Shown here piece after piece: positions 1 through 9,516 of a stretch of 64,000 bases of DNA (position 1 is its first letter; each line of letters starts with the position of its first letter). The stretch covers positions 682,001-746,000 of the forward strand of contig JAKZZE010000010.1 of NCBI GenBank assembly GCA_024220505.1. The letters are read 5' to 3'. The notes under the pieces were generated by a model that had not been told where the DNA came from, made no database searches, and was given only the letters and a program-made list of their open reading frames with translations. Source of the stretch: Rhizopus arrhizus (taxonomy: Eukaryota; Mucoromycota; Mucoromycetes; Mucorales; Rhizopodaceae). The position numbers were made by a program, and so were the translations under genes.

Positions 1-119
1 TATCTTTGTTGCCTTAATTAGTGTGTGTGATATTAAAGCTCTGGCGAATGTACACACGAAAATAAAAAGATATGAAGACAAATCGAACAGAGGTTGCTCG
101 TATTTTTTCACCTACTGTA
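1..119. mobile_element. Terminal fragment of a Tc1/mariner-like element (cut by window edge)
   Basis: The sequence ends in TTTTTTCACCTACTG followed by TA (118-119). This is the reverse complement of the terminal inverted repeat that opens the copies at 4532 and 31245. It corresponds to the transposase 3' end of the element, so the transposase would lie to the left of the window on the + strand. The short reading frame starting at 72 is only terminal-repeat sequence and is not a gene. Confidence 0.75.
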
Positions 120-865
120 GCATTATATTTATTCCAATGTTACTCCAATTTTGCTTTAAATTTTGCTAAATTCGACATTTTTAGCATTTTTATTTTGCTA
201 ATCTGCGCCTACAAGAAGCGAAATGCGGAGATTTTTTGCGCCGTAGTGCAAAGTCTTGAAGAACTGTTGACTTACCTTATATCTATCCTCATCTACAATT
301 GTCTGTTAGTGCTCTTCACATTTTGATACGTAGATGAAATTTATAGTAAAACTCTCCTTCCTAAAAAGGCAATTTACGTCATCAAGACAACAACCGGAGT
401 TAAACTATTGTATTGATTCAGTTACACACCCTTGACAGATTAGAATTAAGAGTTCAATTTGGACATTAAATAAAAAAAATAGCTTTTCTTTCGTATAAAT
501 AATTTTAAACGTACTTTTGCGATTACTTGTTTATCAAAAGACATTGGAAAAGGGAATAGATCAGTAGAAATAGTTATCAAGAGAAAGAATCAATTGTTTA
601 TTCGAATTTTATATTTGTTGGTTGACTGTCTCGGATCAAGCATTTATAAAATAATAGAAAAGTTCACAACTACATTACACCGCAGCGTATCACTTTTTGA
701 CAAAGTCGGATTTTGGTCGATAATCGCCTTTGATACCTTTTTCACTGCAAATAATCGTTCCGATTAGGTACCGGATTACGCAAGATTGCTCTTCTTTTGG
801 GTAACGGTGTCATGTTTTGACATGTCAATAAGATACAGTCTTATCATTCTGGACTAAATCTTTAC
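120..865. other. AT-rich non-coding stretch
   Basis: No convincing reading frame or RNA gene is visible. The text near 335-357 (actctccttcctaaa) resembles the end of the solo-LTR family found at 31963 and 33839, so a degraded LTR may lie here. Nothing else is supported. Confidence 0.4.
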
Positions 866-1434
866 TGTTGTAGAACAGCAACTGATTGTAATTGACATTG
901 ATAAATATAAGTCTTAATACAAGATCATAATTAAATAAAATAAAAATATAAGTTTATTTAAATAAGATCATACAATCAATTCCAATTAAACATGTTCTTT
1001 TAGAATATGTTTTGTATTAATAAGAGTTCTTTGATAAGAAGAAGTATCAACTAAAATAACAAGATCCAATCCAATATCAGGAATATTGCTAATCTTTCAT
1101 ATAATTGAAATAACGCGTAAAATAACGTTGTTCAAATCAGTGAGGAATTCCCAGAATAAAAGATAATCTATGACAAACATACAAAAGAACAAATGAAAAG
1201 TTTTCATAATCATAATTATAGATGACACTTGCTAAAGTACCTGAATATTAGAAGAACGCTTACAATAGAAGATATCAAGCCACTCACTCAATAAGATATA
1301 AATACCTACCTTCAATTAGAATAATTTTTACTTTAACTTAAACTGAAATAAAGATCAGTCTCAAAAAAGTATTCAAACTGTTTCTTGATCTTTGTTTCTA
1401 CTTTTTTCTTAATAACTATTACCATTATACAACA
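866..1434 (+). mobile_element. Solo LTR, family C
   Basis: This 569-bp segment begins TGTTGTAGAACAG and ends ATACAACA. It is flanked by TTTAC (861-865) and TTCAC (1435-1439), a 5-bp target duplication with one mismatch. A partial copy lies in the same orientation at 39693-39974, and its 3' end recurs at 41880-41938. The TG...CA ends and short direct repeats are typical of an LTR left after recombination between two LTRs. Confidence 0.75.
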
Positions 1435-1746
1435 TTCACAAATGAGTTTGAATAAGAATAGAACCTGATAATTATCACTGCCCTAAACAGCCAAGTTTCA
1501 CTTTCATCTCAACAGTTGATTATTAACATCAGTCTATAAATTTTTTCTTATACATGTCAAATCATATCGGTCGTAACTATTTTTGTCATCTAATCTCAGG
1601 TCTTGCTCAACTAATATAAATAGCCTTGAAATCTTTCTTTAATAAAAGTATTCGACTTTAGAACTATTGTTCGGTCTCGTTAATTCTTCTTTATCCTATT
1701 TTTGAATACTTAAAACACTTCAAACGGATTGTTATTTTTTTTCCTG
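1435..1746. other. AT-rich spacer, possible degraded LTR end
   Basis: The stretch has a TATAAATAG-like motif near 1617 and AATAAAAG near 1642, the layout seen in the LTRs of this window. No clear boundaries or duplications were found. A 15-mer, cttaaaacacttcaa, at 1709 recurs at 34716 next to the other copy of the large inverted repeat. Confidence 0.3.
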
Positions 1747-2130
1747 AAAAAAATTAAATCTTGCTGTATTGATCATTTTCGAATTTTGAAAAAAGATTTA
1801 GATACGAAAAACATATAGAAATTTAACGATGTTATTATTTTTTTGTAGGGTAAATATTCATGGAGTTATTGATGTTTTTAAAAAAGTGTCTTTTTTTACA
1901 AATGATCTTTTTTTGGAAAGCGTATTTCTCTCCATTGTTTAAAGACCGATATTTTCTTTTTTTTATTTTTGAGGGCAAAATGCGGAAATCAAAAGCACCA
2001 TGCGATTATTTTGTTCAGGAGAATACATATTAGGAAGGCAGTCGGTGCTTTTTAGCGTAGCTCATTAGCAATGTGTAACAGGGCGTAACAAAATAGTTGC
2101 GTCTAGTAAAAAAAAAAGAAGCTGAAAAAT

Positions 2131-2137
<7 letters not shown>

Positions 2138-2183
<46 letters not shown>
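2138..2183. repeat. Poly-A homopolymer tract (about 46 A)
   Basis: An uninterrupted A run lies within the inverted-repeat unit. The long Phe-rich reading frames on the opposite strand are artefacts of this tract. Confidence 0.9.
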
Positions 2184-2186
<3 letters not shown>

Positions 2187-2841
2187 AAAGAAAAAGACTG
2201 AGTAAAAAAAAAAAAAGAATATAGCAATAAAAGGTTCCTTATTCAAATGAAAACAATAATTTAAAAGCAAATATACTTTATAGAAATGCAAATGTTCTTG
2301 CATTATAACAAAAGGATACATGTGTATTCTAAAAAGAATAAAAAAATAAAGAAGCTCTGCTCACATTTTATTACAAGGCAGTTATAATTAACAAATACAA
2401 GCACATTTTTTTGTTTTCAAGTAAATAGATTACTTTATTATTTTTCATGACAAATAATATAAAAGAATATATGTTTTTAAGCTTATACTAGTTCATTACT
2501 TACTTTATGTTTGCACATAGGTGTAATTTGCCATTAGCCATTAGCCATTAGCCATTAGAGATGTTAACATTGCCCACTTTCTTTATCAAAAAGAACTTTT
2601 CAGCAACAAGCAACAATATAAGTTTGATATTCTTATAGTTTTATCGTGTTAAAACGAACAACTTTGCTCATGTGGCTCATGTTCGTCATCCGAATGTATC
2701 CCATTAGGAATTCCTAATGTAAAAAAAAAAAAAAAAAAAAAACTGATATTAGTCTTGGTTGTTATTATTATTTTTATAAGCTTACATTTGACCAGTGCTT
2801 GAGCTTTCCCTTTTTTTTTGTTTTGTGCCTTTGGCATCTAG

Positions 2842-3420
2842 TGTTGTAGAACAGCGTCTGATCATAACGGACATTGAATAATCACAACTAAAAGAAGTAT
2901 ATTAAAATTGATAAAAGATAATAATTTAAATCTTTATCAAATAAAATATATTCTTCTTCTTTTTTATATAAAACTATCACAATTAGATTTATTCTATAAA
3001 GTAAACATGAACAATAAATAAGTCATGACCTTTACTATTCATCACTTCTGTATATGAATAATCATGGATCAGGTACCTAGTCAACTTTGATCTGACTGGA
3101 GGCATTTCATATAAATATATCTTTCCTCTCAATGAAGACGGGACAATTATCCCAGATCAGTTAAAGAACAATAAGATCTATAAAAACAACGAATTAAAAA
3201 TTTTCATAATCGATTCAGTGATCATTCTTCAATCAAACATGTCATTTATTGGATCTACGCTCATAACTACTCATTTACCCGCCGACTGATAGAGGAATAT
3301 AAATAGTAGACTTTGTAATAATTTCTTTTTAACAATTAAGATTGTCTTAAATAAAGTTCAGTCTCAAAAAGTATTCTTTGTTTTTTATCGCTACCTTAAT
3401 TACTTTACCAGAACATAACA
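2842..3420 (+). mobile_element. Solo LTR, family D, with perfect target duplication
   Basis: This 579-bp segment opens with TGTTGTAGAACAGCG and closes with GAACATAACA. It is flanked by TCTAG at 2837-2841 and 3421-3425. The uninterrupted target is present at about 36050-36067 in copy B of the inverted repeat, which confirms both ends. A reverse-orientation relative lies at 39975-40537. Families C and D share the first 13 bases, so they are related. Confidence 0.88.
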
Positions 3421-4531
3421 TCTAGTGTATTCCATGAAACAAAACAAGGGAGAAAAAAAAAAGATGTTGTTTTACTGCTATAATTTGTTAAGATACCGAC
3501 TTTTTTTTTTACTTCAAGTAAAAAATAAAATAAAATAATACCCTTCATGCTAAACATATTGCATTCAAGTAATAAACCTTGTTCAAGCAATGTATCAGTT
3601 ATATTTTGGGATACCATTAAATGTAAACTATATGAAAAGCAACATTTTTTGATTTCTAATATGGATAGACATTGAATAAGTGTAACATTGGTAAAATAAG
3701 GCTACAAAAAACGCACTTCTGTTTTTTTTTTTTCTTTTTTTTTCTTCTCTTTTTTATAAAAGGTAAGTTCTTAATATTATATATATTCTATTCCAGCTCT
3801 AATGGTGCTTTTACTGTAGTAAAGATGTATCGGCTGCTTTCTTTATGGTTTGAATGGTCTTTATAAAGTCTTTTTCCCAGGATTATCATTGCTTCTTCTT
3901 TTCCTTGTTGATATAAGCTTGAGTAGTTTCTTTTTTTCTTTTCTTTTTTTTTTCATGGTCCATCTAAAGCAAGGTACTATTACTTTTACTACATACACTC
4001 AATAGCTAATAATTATTATAGATGTGTGCTGCTTTTTTTACTTGTGAGTATACGCTTAGCTAGTTTACTTCCCATGGTCTATCTAAAGAAAGGTACTATT
4101 GCTTTTACTACATATACACGATAGCTAATAAATGTTATAGATGAATGCTGCTTTGCTTTGGCCTCTTTCTGTTTCTTTCCTTGTTTTTACTTTGGCTCTT
4201 AAGTACTGATGTCTTTTCTTTTGCTTTGAGTGCTCAAGTCCTTGAATCTTGAATCCGTGTATCTTTGAGTCCTTGAGCTTGGCTTTTTTTTTCTTTTTTT
4301 CTTCTTTTCTTTTTTCTTTTGAGAACTTTTTGAGTTCCACGAGATTAATCGATGTATTTTTAGATTAGATGCTGCTGTTCTGGTGACATTAGGTAAGTCA
4401 AGTACACTTTTAAAACGCTACAAGCAAAGAAATACTGGATATTATTATTATTTTATTTAAATAAAAAAAAGCTATTTTTTTGTATATATAAAGCAATATT
4501 TATTGCAATATGAATGGTCGATAAAGAAGTA

Positions 4532-6169
4532 CAGTAGATGAAAAAATACGAGCAACCTCTGTTCGATTTGCCTTCATATCTTTTTTTTTTCGTGTGTACA
4601 TTCGCCAGAGCTTTGATATCACACAAACTAATTAAGACAACAAAGATACATACAATACACTAAAGAGATTGACTGTACTTGATTTAGAAGCTTTTTAAAA
4701 AGGGAAAGACAGCCATAAAAAAGCCAATGATGATTTTTCAAAATTCGCTATGTTAATTTAATATTTTCTATATCTTCCCTTTGCTTTAATAACTGCTTCT
4801 ACTTTGGTTGATATACTATCGATGTACCTCTTGCAAGCATTTGCATTGAGTTTATTTCGCTCTACATCCACAAATTGCGAAAGCTTTCTCACACCTCTTT
4901 CTCCGACTTCAGGTGGTGTCAGATTAAGTTTGTGCTGATGCTAAACATGCTTTATATGATTTAAATCCAGACTTTGAGCATACCAATAATTTATATACCT
5001 TACACTGATACCGCGTACCTATGGAGTTATGAATTTTAATTTATACTTTACGCCGCTATCACTCTGAAGGTATACATCGAACGTCTTCAAATAATAGTAC
5101 TCTAACGTATACATGTAAATAATGCTAAGTATATGCAGACAAGCCGTTTTTTTTATGTTACCACCATAAAGCTGACATGTATAAGCTGGTCCCGGAGTAG
5201 CTATGTGACCGCATATGTTGGTCCTACGGCTGCTGTGCTTTACTGTAATGTCGATGTGATGAGGGAGCAAAATGTCATTTTATACTACTCTATACTACTT
5301 TACTCCATCTGATCACTAGATGCTAATCTTTGCTTCAGCTGAGAACACTACTGGTTGTCACTCTTGACTTGACCAGTTGCGATGGTTTTTTGCTCAGGTC
5401 ATCTGCTTTTTTCAATGATCGTTTTTTAAAAAATGCCTTCTTTTTTTTAGCTCTCGGCGGCACTTTATGGATCTCAGCGCATTTACTCCTGAACGATACA
5501 TCAACAAGTAACCAAACTTACCTAACTCCCTGAATAGCTTTTTCGCTATTGTTCGATGACCAGTAATAATACACAAGTCGATATAGAGCTTCATGGCATA
5601 AGAGACAATAGCATGTCTTCCAGCCGACAGATGTGAATTTCATGGAAAAAGCTTCCTAGTATACCTTTTAACTGTGCGAGAATGAACGTAATATTTATCT
5701 GCGATATCCTCTAGCTTCATGCTATTCAGTGATATATCTTCTATTTCTGGATTGCGTTTCCACTGGTATAGATTTAGGCATGATGGTGAGAAGTAGTGAG
5801 AGAAATTGAGCAAAAAAAAAGAAACCAAGGGCTCTTAAAGTTGCACTTGCTTTTATATGAATACAATAAGGAACGCTCACAGTTCCATACAAGTACGCTA
5901 TATAGTCTTCCGATATGTTCTTTGTTGATTTAAATGTAAACATATGAATATGGTACATAATTTAAGCTGGTCGGAAGTCAAATTTTTAAATTCGCATTCT
6001 TATCTCTCTCTCAAATTCCAGTATTACTGCATGAGACCTTTACTGTTTCAAGACACATGACCCCGAAAATATACCATAGGAGTCCCATGCCGGTAGTTGG
6101 CATGCACCTTTTGATATAGCGAAAAAAGTCGATTTTGCCAAAAGGTTGCTCGTATTTTTTCACCTACTG
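4532..6169 (-). mobile_element. Tc1/mariner-like DNA transposon, copy 1 (degenerate)
   Basis: This 1638-bp element starts CAGTAGATGAAAAAATACG and ends CGTATTTTTTCACCTACTG, so it has inverted termini, and it is flanked by TA on both sides (4530-4531, 6170-6171). The matching locus in the inverted copy (near 34960-34990) lacks the element, which proves insertion at a TA. The interior holds a broken transposase on the minus strand. A related copy lies at 31245-33552. Confidence 0.92.
4770..5960 (-). pseudogene. Tc1/mariner-family transposase remnant
   Basis: Read on the minus strand, the N-terminal part (near 5960-5640) shows a helix-turn-helix (LEDIADKYYVHSRTVKRY). The C-terminal part (near 4965-4770) shows DLNHIKHV and a tail ending EAVIKAKG, both characteristic of Tc1-type DDE transposases. 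Several frameshifts and stops separate these parts. The protein would have bound the terminal repeats and carried out cut-and-paste transposition, but this copy cannot encode it. Confidence 0.8.
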
Positions 6170-6379
6170 TATATAAAGCAATATAAGTGGTTCATAAAGA
6201 AATATATAAGGCAATATGAGTGGTTTATAAAAGAGCAAAAAGACAAATAAAGTAGTGTTTTACAAAGCGTGATTGGTTGCCAAGCACCATTAGATATCAA
6301 ATTGATAATAAACAAGAGCCACAACGTAACTGATGAAAGATCCATCTTGCAAGATCAGTTATCGAAAAAGTCTCCCAAC

Positions 6380-6475
6380 AGTCTCCTGTGTTGGCCACAA
6401 ATCTTGCACCATCACATAACCAAAGGGCGAACAATAACTTACACGATTTGTGGCAGAGACAGGAGGCTGTGTGTG
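6380..6475. other. Imperfect hairpin at the end of inverted-repeat copy A
   Basis: CAGTCTCCTGT near 6382 pairs with ACAGGAGGCTG near 6461, and CACAAATC pairs with GATTTGTG further in, leaving a loop of about 40 nt. It sits exactly where similarity to copy B stops. Its role is unknown. Confidence 0.4.
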
Positions 6476-6805
6476 GATAAATCTCTTACCTGATTGTACA
6501 CGAATGTAAATTATTTCGCAAGATTGGTAAACGATTTGTTACCCAATTTACACTATTATTTGCAGTGTTTGATTTTTAAAGCTTATTTTGTATTCAAAAG
6601 ATGCTCCTTTTCATGGCGATTCGAATGGTATGCTTTTCGGTGTGGTTGGATAACTCTATCAGACGTTATTGAAGAAAATGTAAAAGAAAATAAGGGGAAA
6701 GGAAAATAATCAGCTTCACCGCATCGGGAATTGAAAAGACACACGTCACAATTGGCCGACATTATTTTTCTTACCTATTATTTTCTATCCCTCATAGGAT
6801 ACATC
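6476..6805. other. Non-coding spacer upstream of the LINE
   Basis: Short reading frames here have no recognisable domains and I do not support them as genes. The right end (6806-6819, aagaagacgatctc) is the left target-site duplicate of the LINE. Confidence 0.5.
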
Positions 6806-6843
6806 AAGAAGACGATCTCAAAAAAGGTCTTTCGCACATTCAA

Positions 6844-8181
6844 ATGTTACACAAAGATCCAACCAATCGCAGCCCATCTCCTACAGGAGATCAAGACAAC
6901 AATCCCAAGGCAGATCTCTCTACATCTACCACTTCTGCGAGCATTTGGCAGACTTTCAGGGCCTACTCTAAGCTTACTAAGAGACAAGTTATTACAGCCT
7001 TTGAAGACAAAGAAGCTAAAGCAACATCTCGTCAAAAACGCAATGAACGATTATGGATCCAGTCCACAGAAAAAAACAGTGCTGTCTTTGACTTACAATC
7101 AACAAATGTCACAATAGACGCATTTTTAACAGCCTTATCCATTCAATATCCTGAAGCAATTGGTGGCGTAGATACACAACAAGGCTCAGTAAAGGGAACT
7201 GTCGTAGCTTTTGATACCATCGCAGCACGGGACAGAGCATGCACAGTTGGCATTACTTTGGAAAATTTCACTCTTTTTGGAACAGCCACTCTTTCGGCTG
7301 AGAGTAGTGTTTACAAAGTATCTTTGGATAAATTGCCTATCCTTCGACCATCAGAACTTAGTCCACTCCTCCAGGAGGTTTTTAGCCAATATGGAAAGGT
7401 CTTGCATGTTGGCCTTTACTTAGATCCTAAAACGAAGTTATTTTTCGGAAAGGGATATATTATGTTGGATGTAGCTGACAACAATGCCAATATCTATCGC
7501 TCACTAACACATGAGATCTCGCTTGGCCATCATCGTGTCATTTTAGCCACATGGAGAGGTATGGAGAAACATTGTTTCTACTGCCACAAACCGGGCCATA
7601 CTAAGTCTGGCTGCCAACGACTTCAGCGCCAAAATATTAAACGCTGCTATGCTTGCAAGAGTCTCGACCATCTTGTTAGAGATTGTCCTAAGATCGGATC
7701 ACCCAATGTAGGGGAGAAAAGAGCAAGAACCGAATCCCATGTGAGCCCTACCACTATCGCTCAGTCAGTGCTTGCCAGCCAACCTAACGATTCCAACGGC
7801 TCGAAGACCGAGGAAATCGATTTCACTACCTCTGCATCAAAGTATGCTACGATTGATCCTGTGGCCTCCAATGCTGGAGGGTCCACCTCTACCAACCTTT
7901 CTCCAGAGCAGACGGTCGATAAAGACAGTGATATCGACATTGATGACATAGATGACATAGATGATTCAGACTATGTGCCACCGGAGGAGTCCGAAGAAAG
8001 CAGTGACGATAGTCAAGATGAAGAAGAAACTGACAAAATGCTAATTGATAGCCAAGAGGTCGAGGAACTACAAGACGAGGAAAATTACCAAGTGGTTTTT
8101 GCACAATATTCCCGAGAGGGTGCTGTAGTTACTCATTCGTCTTCGGACGATAGGGGCAACATCTCTGAACCTTTACTATGA
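6844..8181 (+). CDS. LINE ORF1: Gag-like RNA-binding protein with two CCHC zinc knuckles
   Basis: This 445-residue protein is predicted to coat the LINE RNA and accompany it back to chromatin. Two zinc knuckles are visible: CFYCHKPGHTKSGC at about residue 244 and CYACKSLDHLVRDC at about residue 268. The central part before them (about residues 85-235) has the spacing of an RRM-like fold, which I infer weakly. The C-terminal third is acidic and low-complexity (DIDIDDIDDIDDSD near 360). The frame is intact from an ATG 24 nt inside the element. The stop codon overlaps the ORF2 start in an ATGA arrangement, which suggests coupled termination and reinitiation. Confidence 0.85.
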   Translation: MLHKDPTNRSPSPTGDQDNNPKADLSTSTTSASIWQTFRAYSKLTKRQVITAFEDKEAKATSRQKRNERLWIQSTEKNSAVFDLQSTNVTIDAFLTALSIQYPEAIGGVDTQQGSVKGTVVAFDTIAARDRACTVGITLENFTLFGTATLSAESSVYKVSLDKLPILRPSELSPLLQEVFSQYGKVLHVGLYLDPKTKLFFGKGYIMLDVADNNANIYRSLTHEISLGHHRVILATWRGMEKHCFYCHKPGHTKSGCQRLQRQNIKRCYACKSLDHLVRDCPKIGSPNVGEKRARTESHVSPTTIAQSVLASQPNDSNGSKTEEIDFTTSASKYATIDPVASNAGGSTSTNLSPEQTVDKDSDIDIDDIDDIDDSDYVPPEESEESSDDSQDEEETDKMLIDSQEVEELQDEENYQVVFAQYSREGAVVTHSSSDDRGNISEPLL

Positions 8182-9208
8182 GTATGAGAGATAACTCTCA
8201 TGTCTCCTTGGCCTCACTTAATTGTCGAGGTCTTAAAAAAATTTTAACTAACTCTGGTCGCTCTTTTTCTCAAATTTTACGCTCACTCCCTTACGATTTA
8301 CTTGCTCTACAAGAGACACATGCTTCTACTGAACAACTACAAAATAGTTTTAATATGATCTTACAAGCTTCAGCTAGCAACTGGACTCACCACTGTGGTC
8401 TAATTTCCTTCAACCCTTCCCTGTCACTCCTTCCACTATGGTCCTCAATCGATGGACGGATTTTGGCAACCACAGTTACGCACAACTCCAATTTATTTGA
8501 ACCACTTACTATATATGTTATATATGCTCCTGCCACTAGTACAGCACGTCTCAACTTCTTATGTGAATCCAACCGACTGCTTCAGTTTCATCAGGCACCA
8601 GAAGGTCGCTGCATCCTTATGGGTGACTTCAATCATAACATACACAAATCAATCAGGTCTGATCGTGCTGTGGAATGGCAACACTGGATTCATCGCTTCT
8701 GGCATGATCCTATCCACTCCGATCAAGAATATCGTAACATGCCTACATTCCGTAATATTTCTACTATTGATTTTTTGTTAGTCACTACTGATCTCAAATA
8801 CAATGTTTCTCGGCCTGATGTCCAATATGTCCCACACTGTGATCACTCAGCTGTGTCTATCAATCTCTTTTTTGGAACACAACGGTCTGGTCCAGGTATA
8901 TGGCGGTGCAATCCTTATCTAGTGCAAGATTTGAGCTTTAGAAAAGAATTAAAATCGTTTTGTGACGCTGCCTCGCGATATATTCCAGATCTTGATGCTC
9001 CTTCCCAATGGGACCACTTTAAGATTGTTCTGAAAGGTTTCATTCAAGCCTTCTCTCACAAATTGCATGCCAAGCATCGACGAAAGGAAGCTTACCTGCA
9101 ACGGCAGAGGCGCAAACTCCTCAGACATCAACAAGTTGAGCATGCCGCAGATGCGTTAAGTCATGCTGAGGCCCAGCTCGACCAAATGGCCGATTTCTCA
9201 GCAAGTAC
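8178..9208 (+). pseudogene. LINE ORF2, N-terminal part: AP-like endonuclease
   Basis: This is the first segment of the LINE replicase. Endonuclease/exonuclease/phosphatase motifs are clear: SLNCRGL (residues 13-19), LQETHAS (about 45), GDFNHN (about 150), and CDHSAV before residue 235. The domain nicks target DNA to prime reverse transcription. The frame is cut at 9208 by a Ty3/gypsy insertion (target duplicate AGTAC at 9204-9208). Translation past that point runs into the LTR and stops at 9299, so the present locus cannot make full-length ORF2. The three segments stay in the same frame across both insertions. Confidence 0.88.
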
Positions 9209-9507
9209 TGTCGTATTTACTCTAATAATTTCCTTAATGTCGTGTGAGATCACTCAAAAGATTCTTAAAATTAATAATTTGACTGTATATCATATATAGC
9301 ACTTCGTGCTATGTACGATAAACAGCCCACACAATTTATACCGTACTACCTCGGACCCTAAATCATATTGTTATATTCTAAGACGTAGTTTGTATTGAAT
9401 GGGCTCTCTCTCTCGTCCTTACTCAATAAAGAGGTTCAAGAGACTCATCGATTATTTGATTTATTTGTTAATTTTATTAATCGAGAGAACAACACGCCTA
9501 TTCCACA
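9209..9507 (+). repeat. Left LTR of chromovirus 1
   Basis: The LTR begins TGTCGTATTTACTC and ends CTATTCCACA. It holds a TATA-like tatatcatatatag (9286-9299) followed by a small hairpin (agcac ttc gtgct), and AATAAA near 9424. A 126-bp 3' fragment of the same family lies at 34588-34715. Confidence 0.95.
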
Positions 9508-9516
9508 TTTTTTTCG

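Larger units (their letters stand above)
1747..6390 (+). repeat. Large inverted repeat, copy A
   Basis: After removal of a solo LTR (2842-3420) and a Tc1-like element (4532-6169), about 2.4 kb of this segment matches the reverse complement of 34731-37110 with scattered differences. Shared landmarks include the run of attagccattagcc repeats near 2533, poly-A/poly-T tracts, and the sequence around 6270-6390. There is no credible coding capacity. The unit may be a non-autonomous element or a segmental inverted duplication. Confidence 0.7.

Noticed and set aside
72..326. Open frame beginning MKTNRTEVARIFSPTV, also seen at 31099-31290 on the minus strand
   Set aside because: It is translated terminal-repeat sequence of the Tc1-like elements. 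The rest differs between copies and has no domain.
2030..2321. Phe-rich frames on the minus strand
   Set aside because: Products of the poly-A tract at 2138-2183.
6494..7117. Frames upstream of and overlapping LINE ORF1
   Set aside because: No domain, and they overlap a well-supported ORF1 in another frame.
9209..9299. C-terminal 30 residues of the first LINE ORF2 segment
   Set aside because: Encoded by the inserted LTR, not by the LINE.
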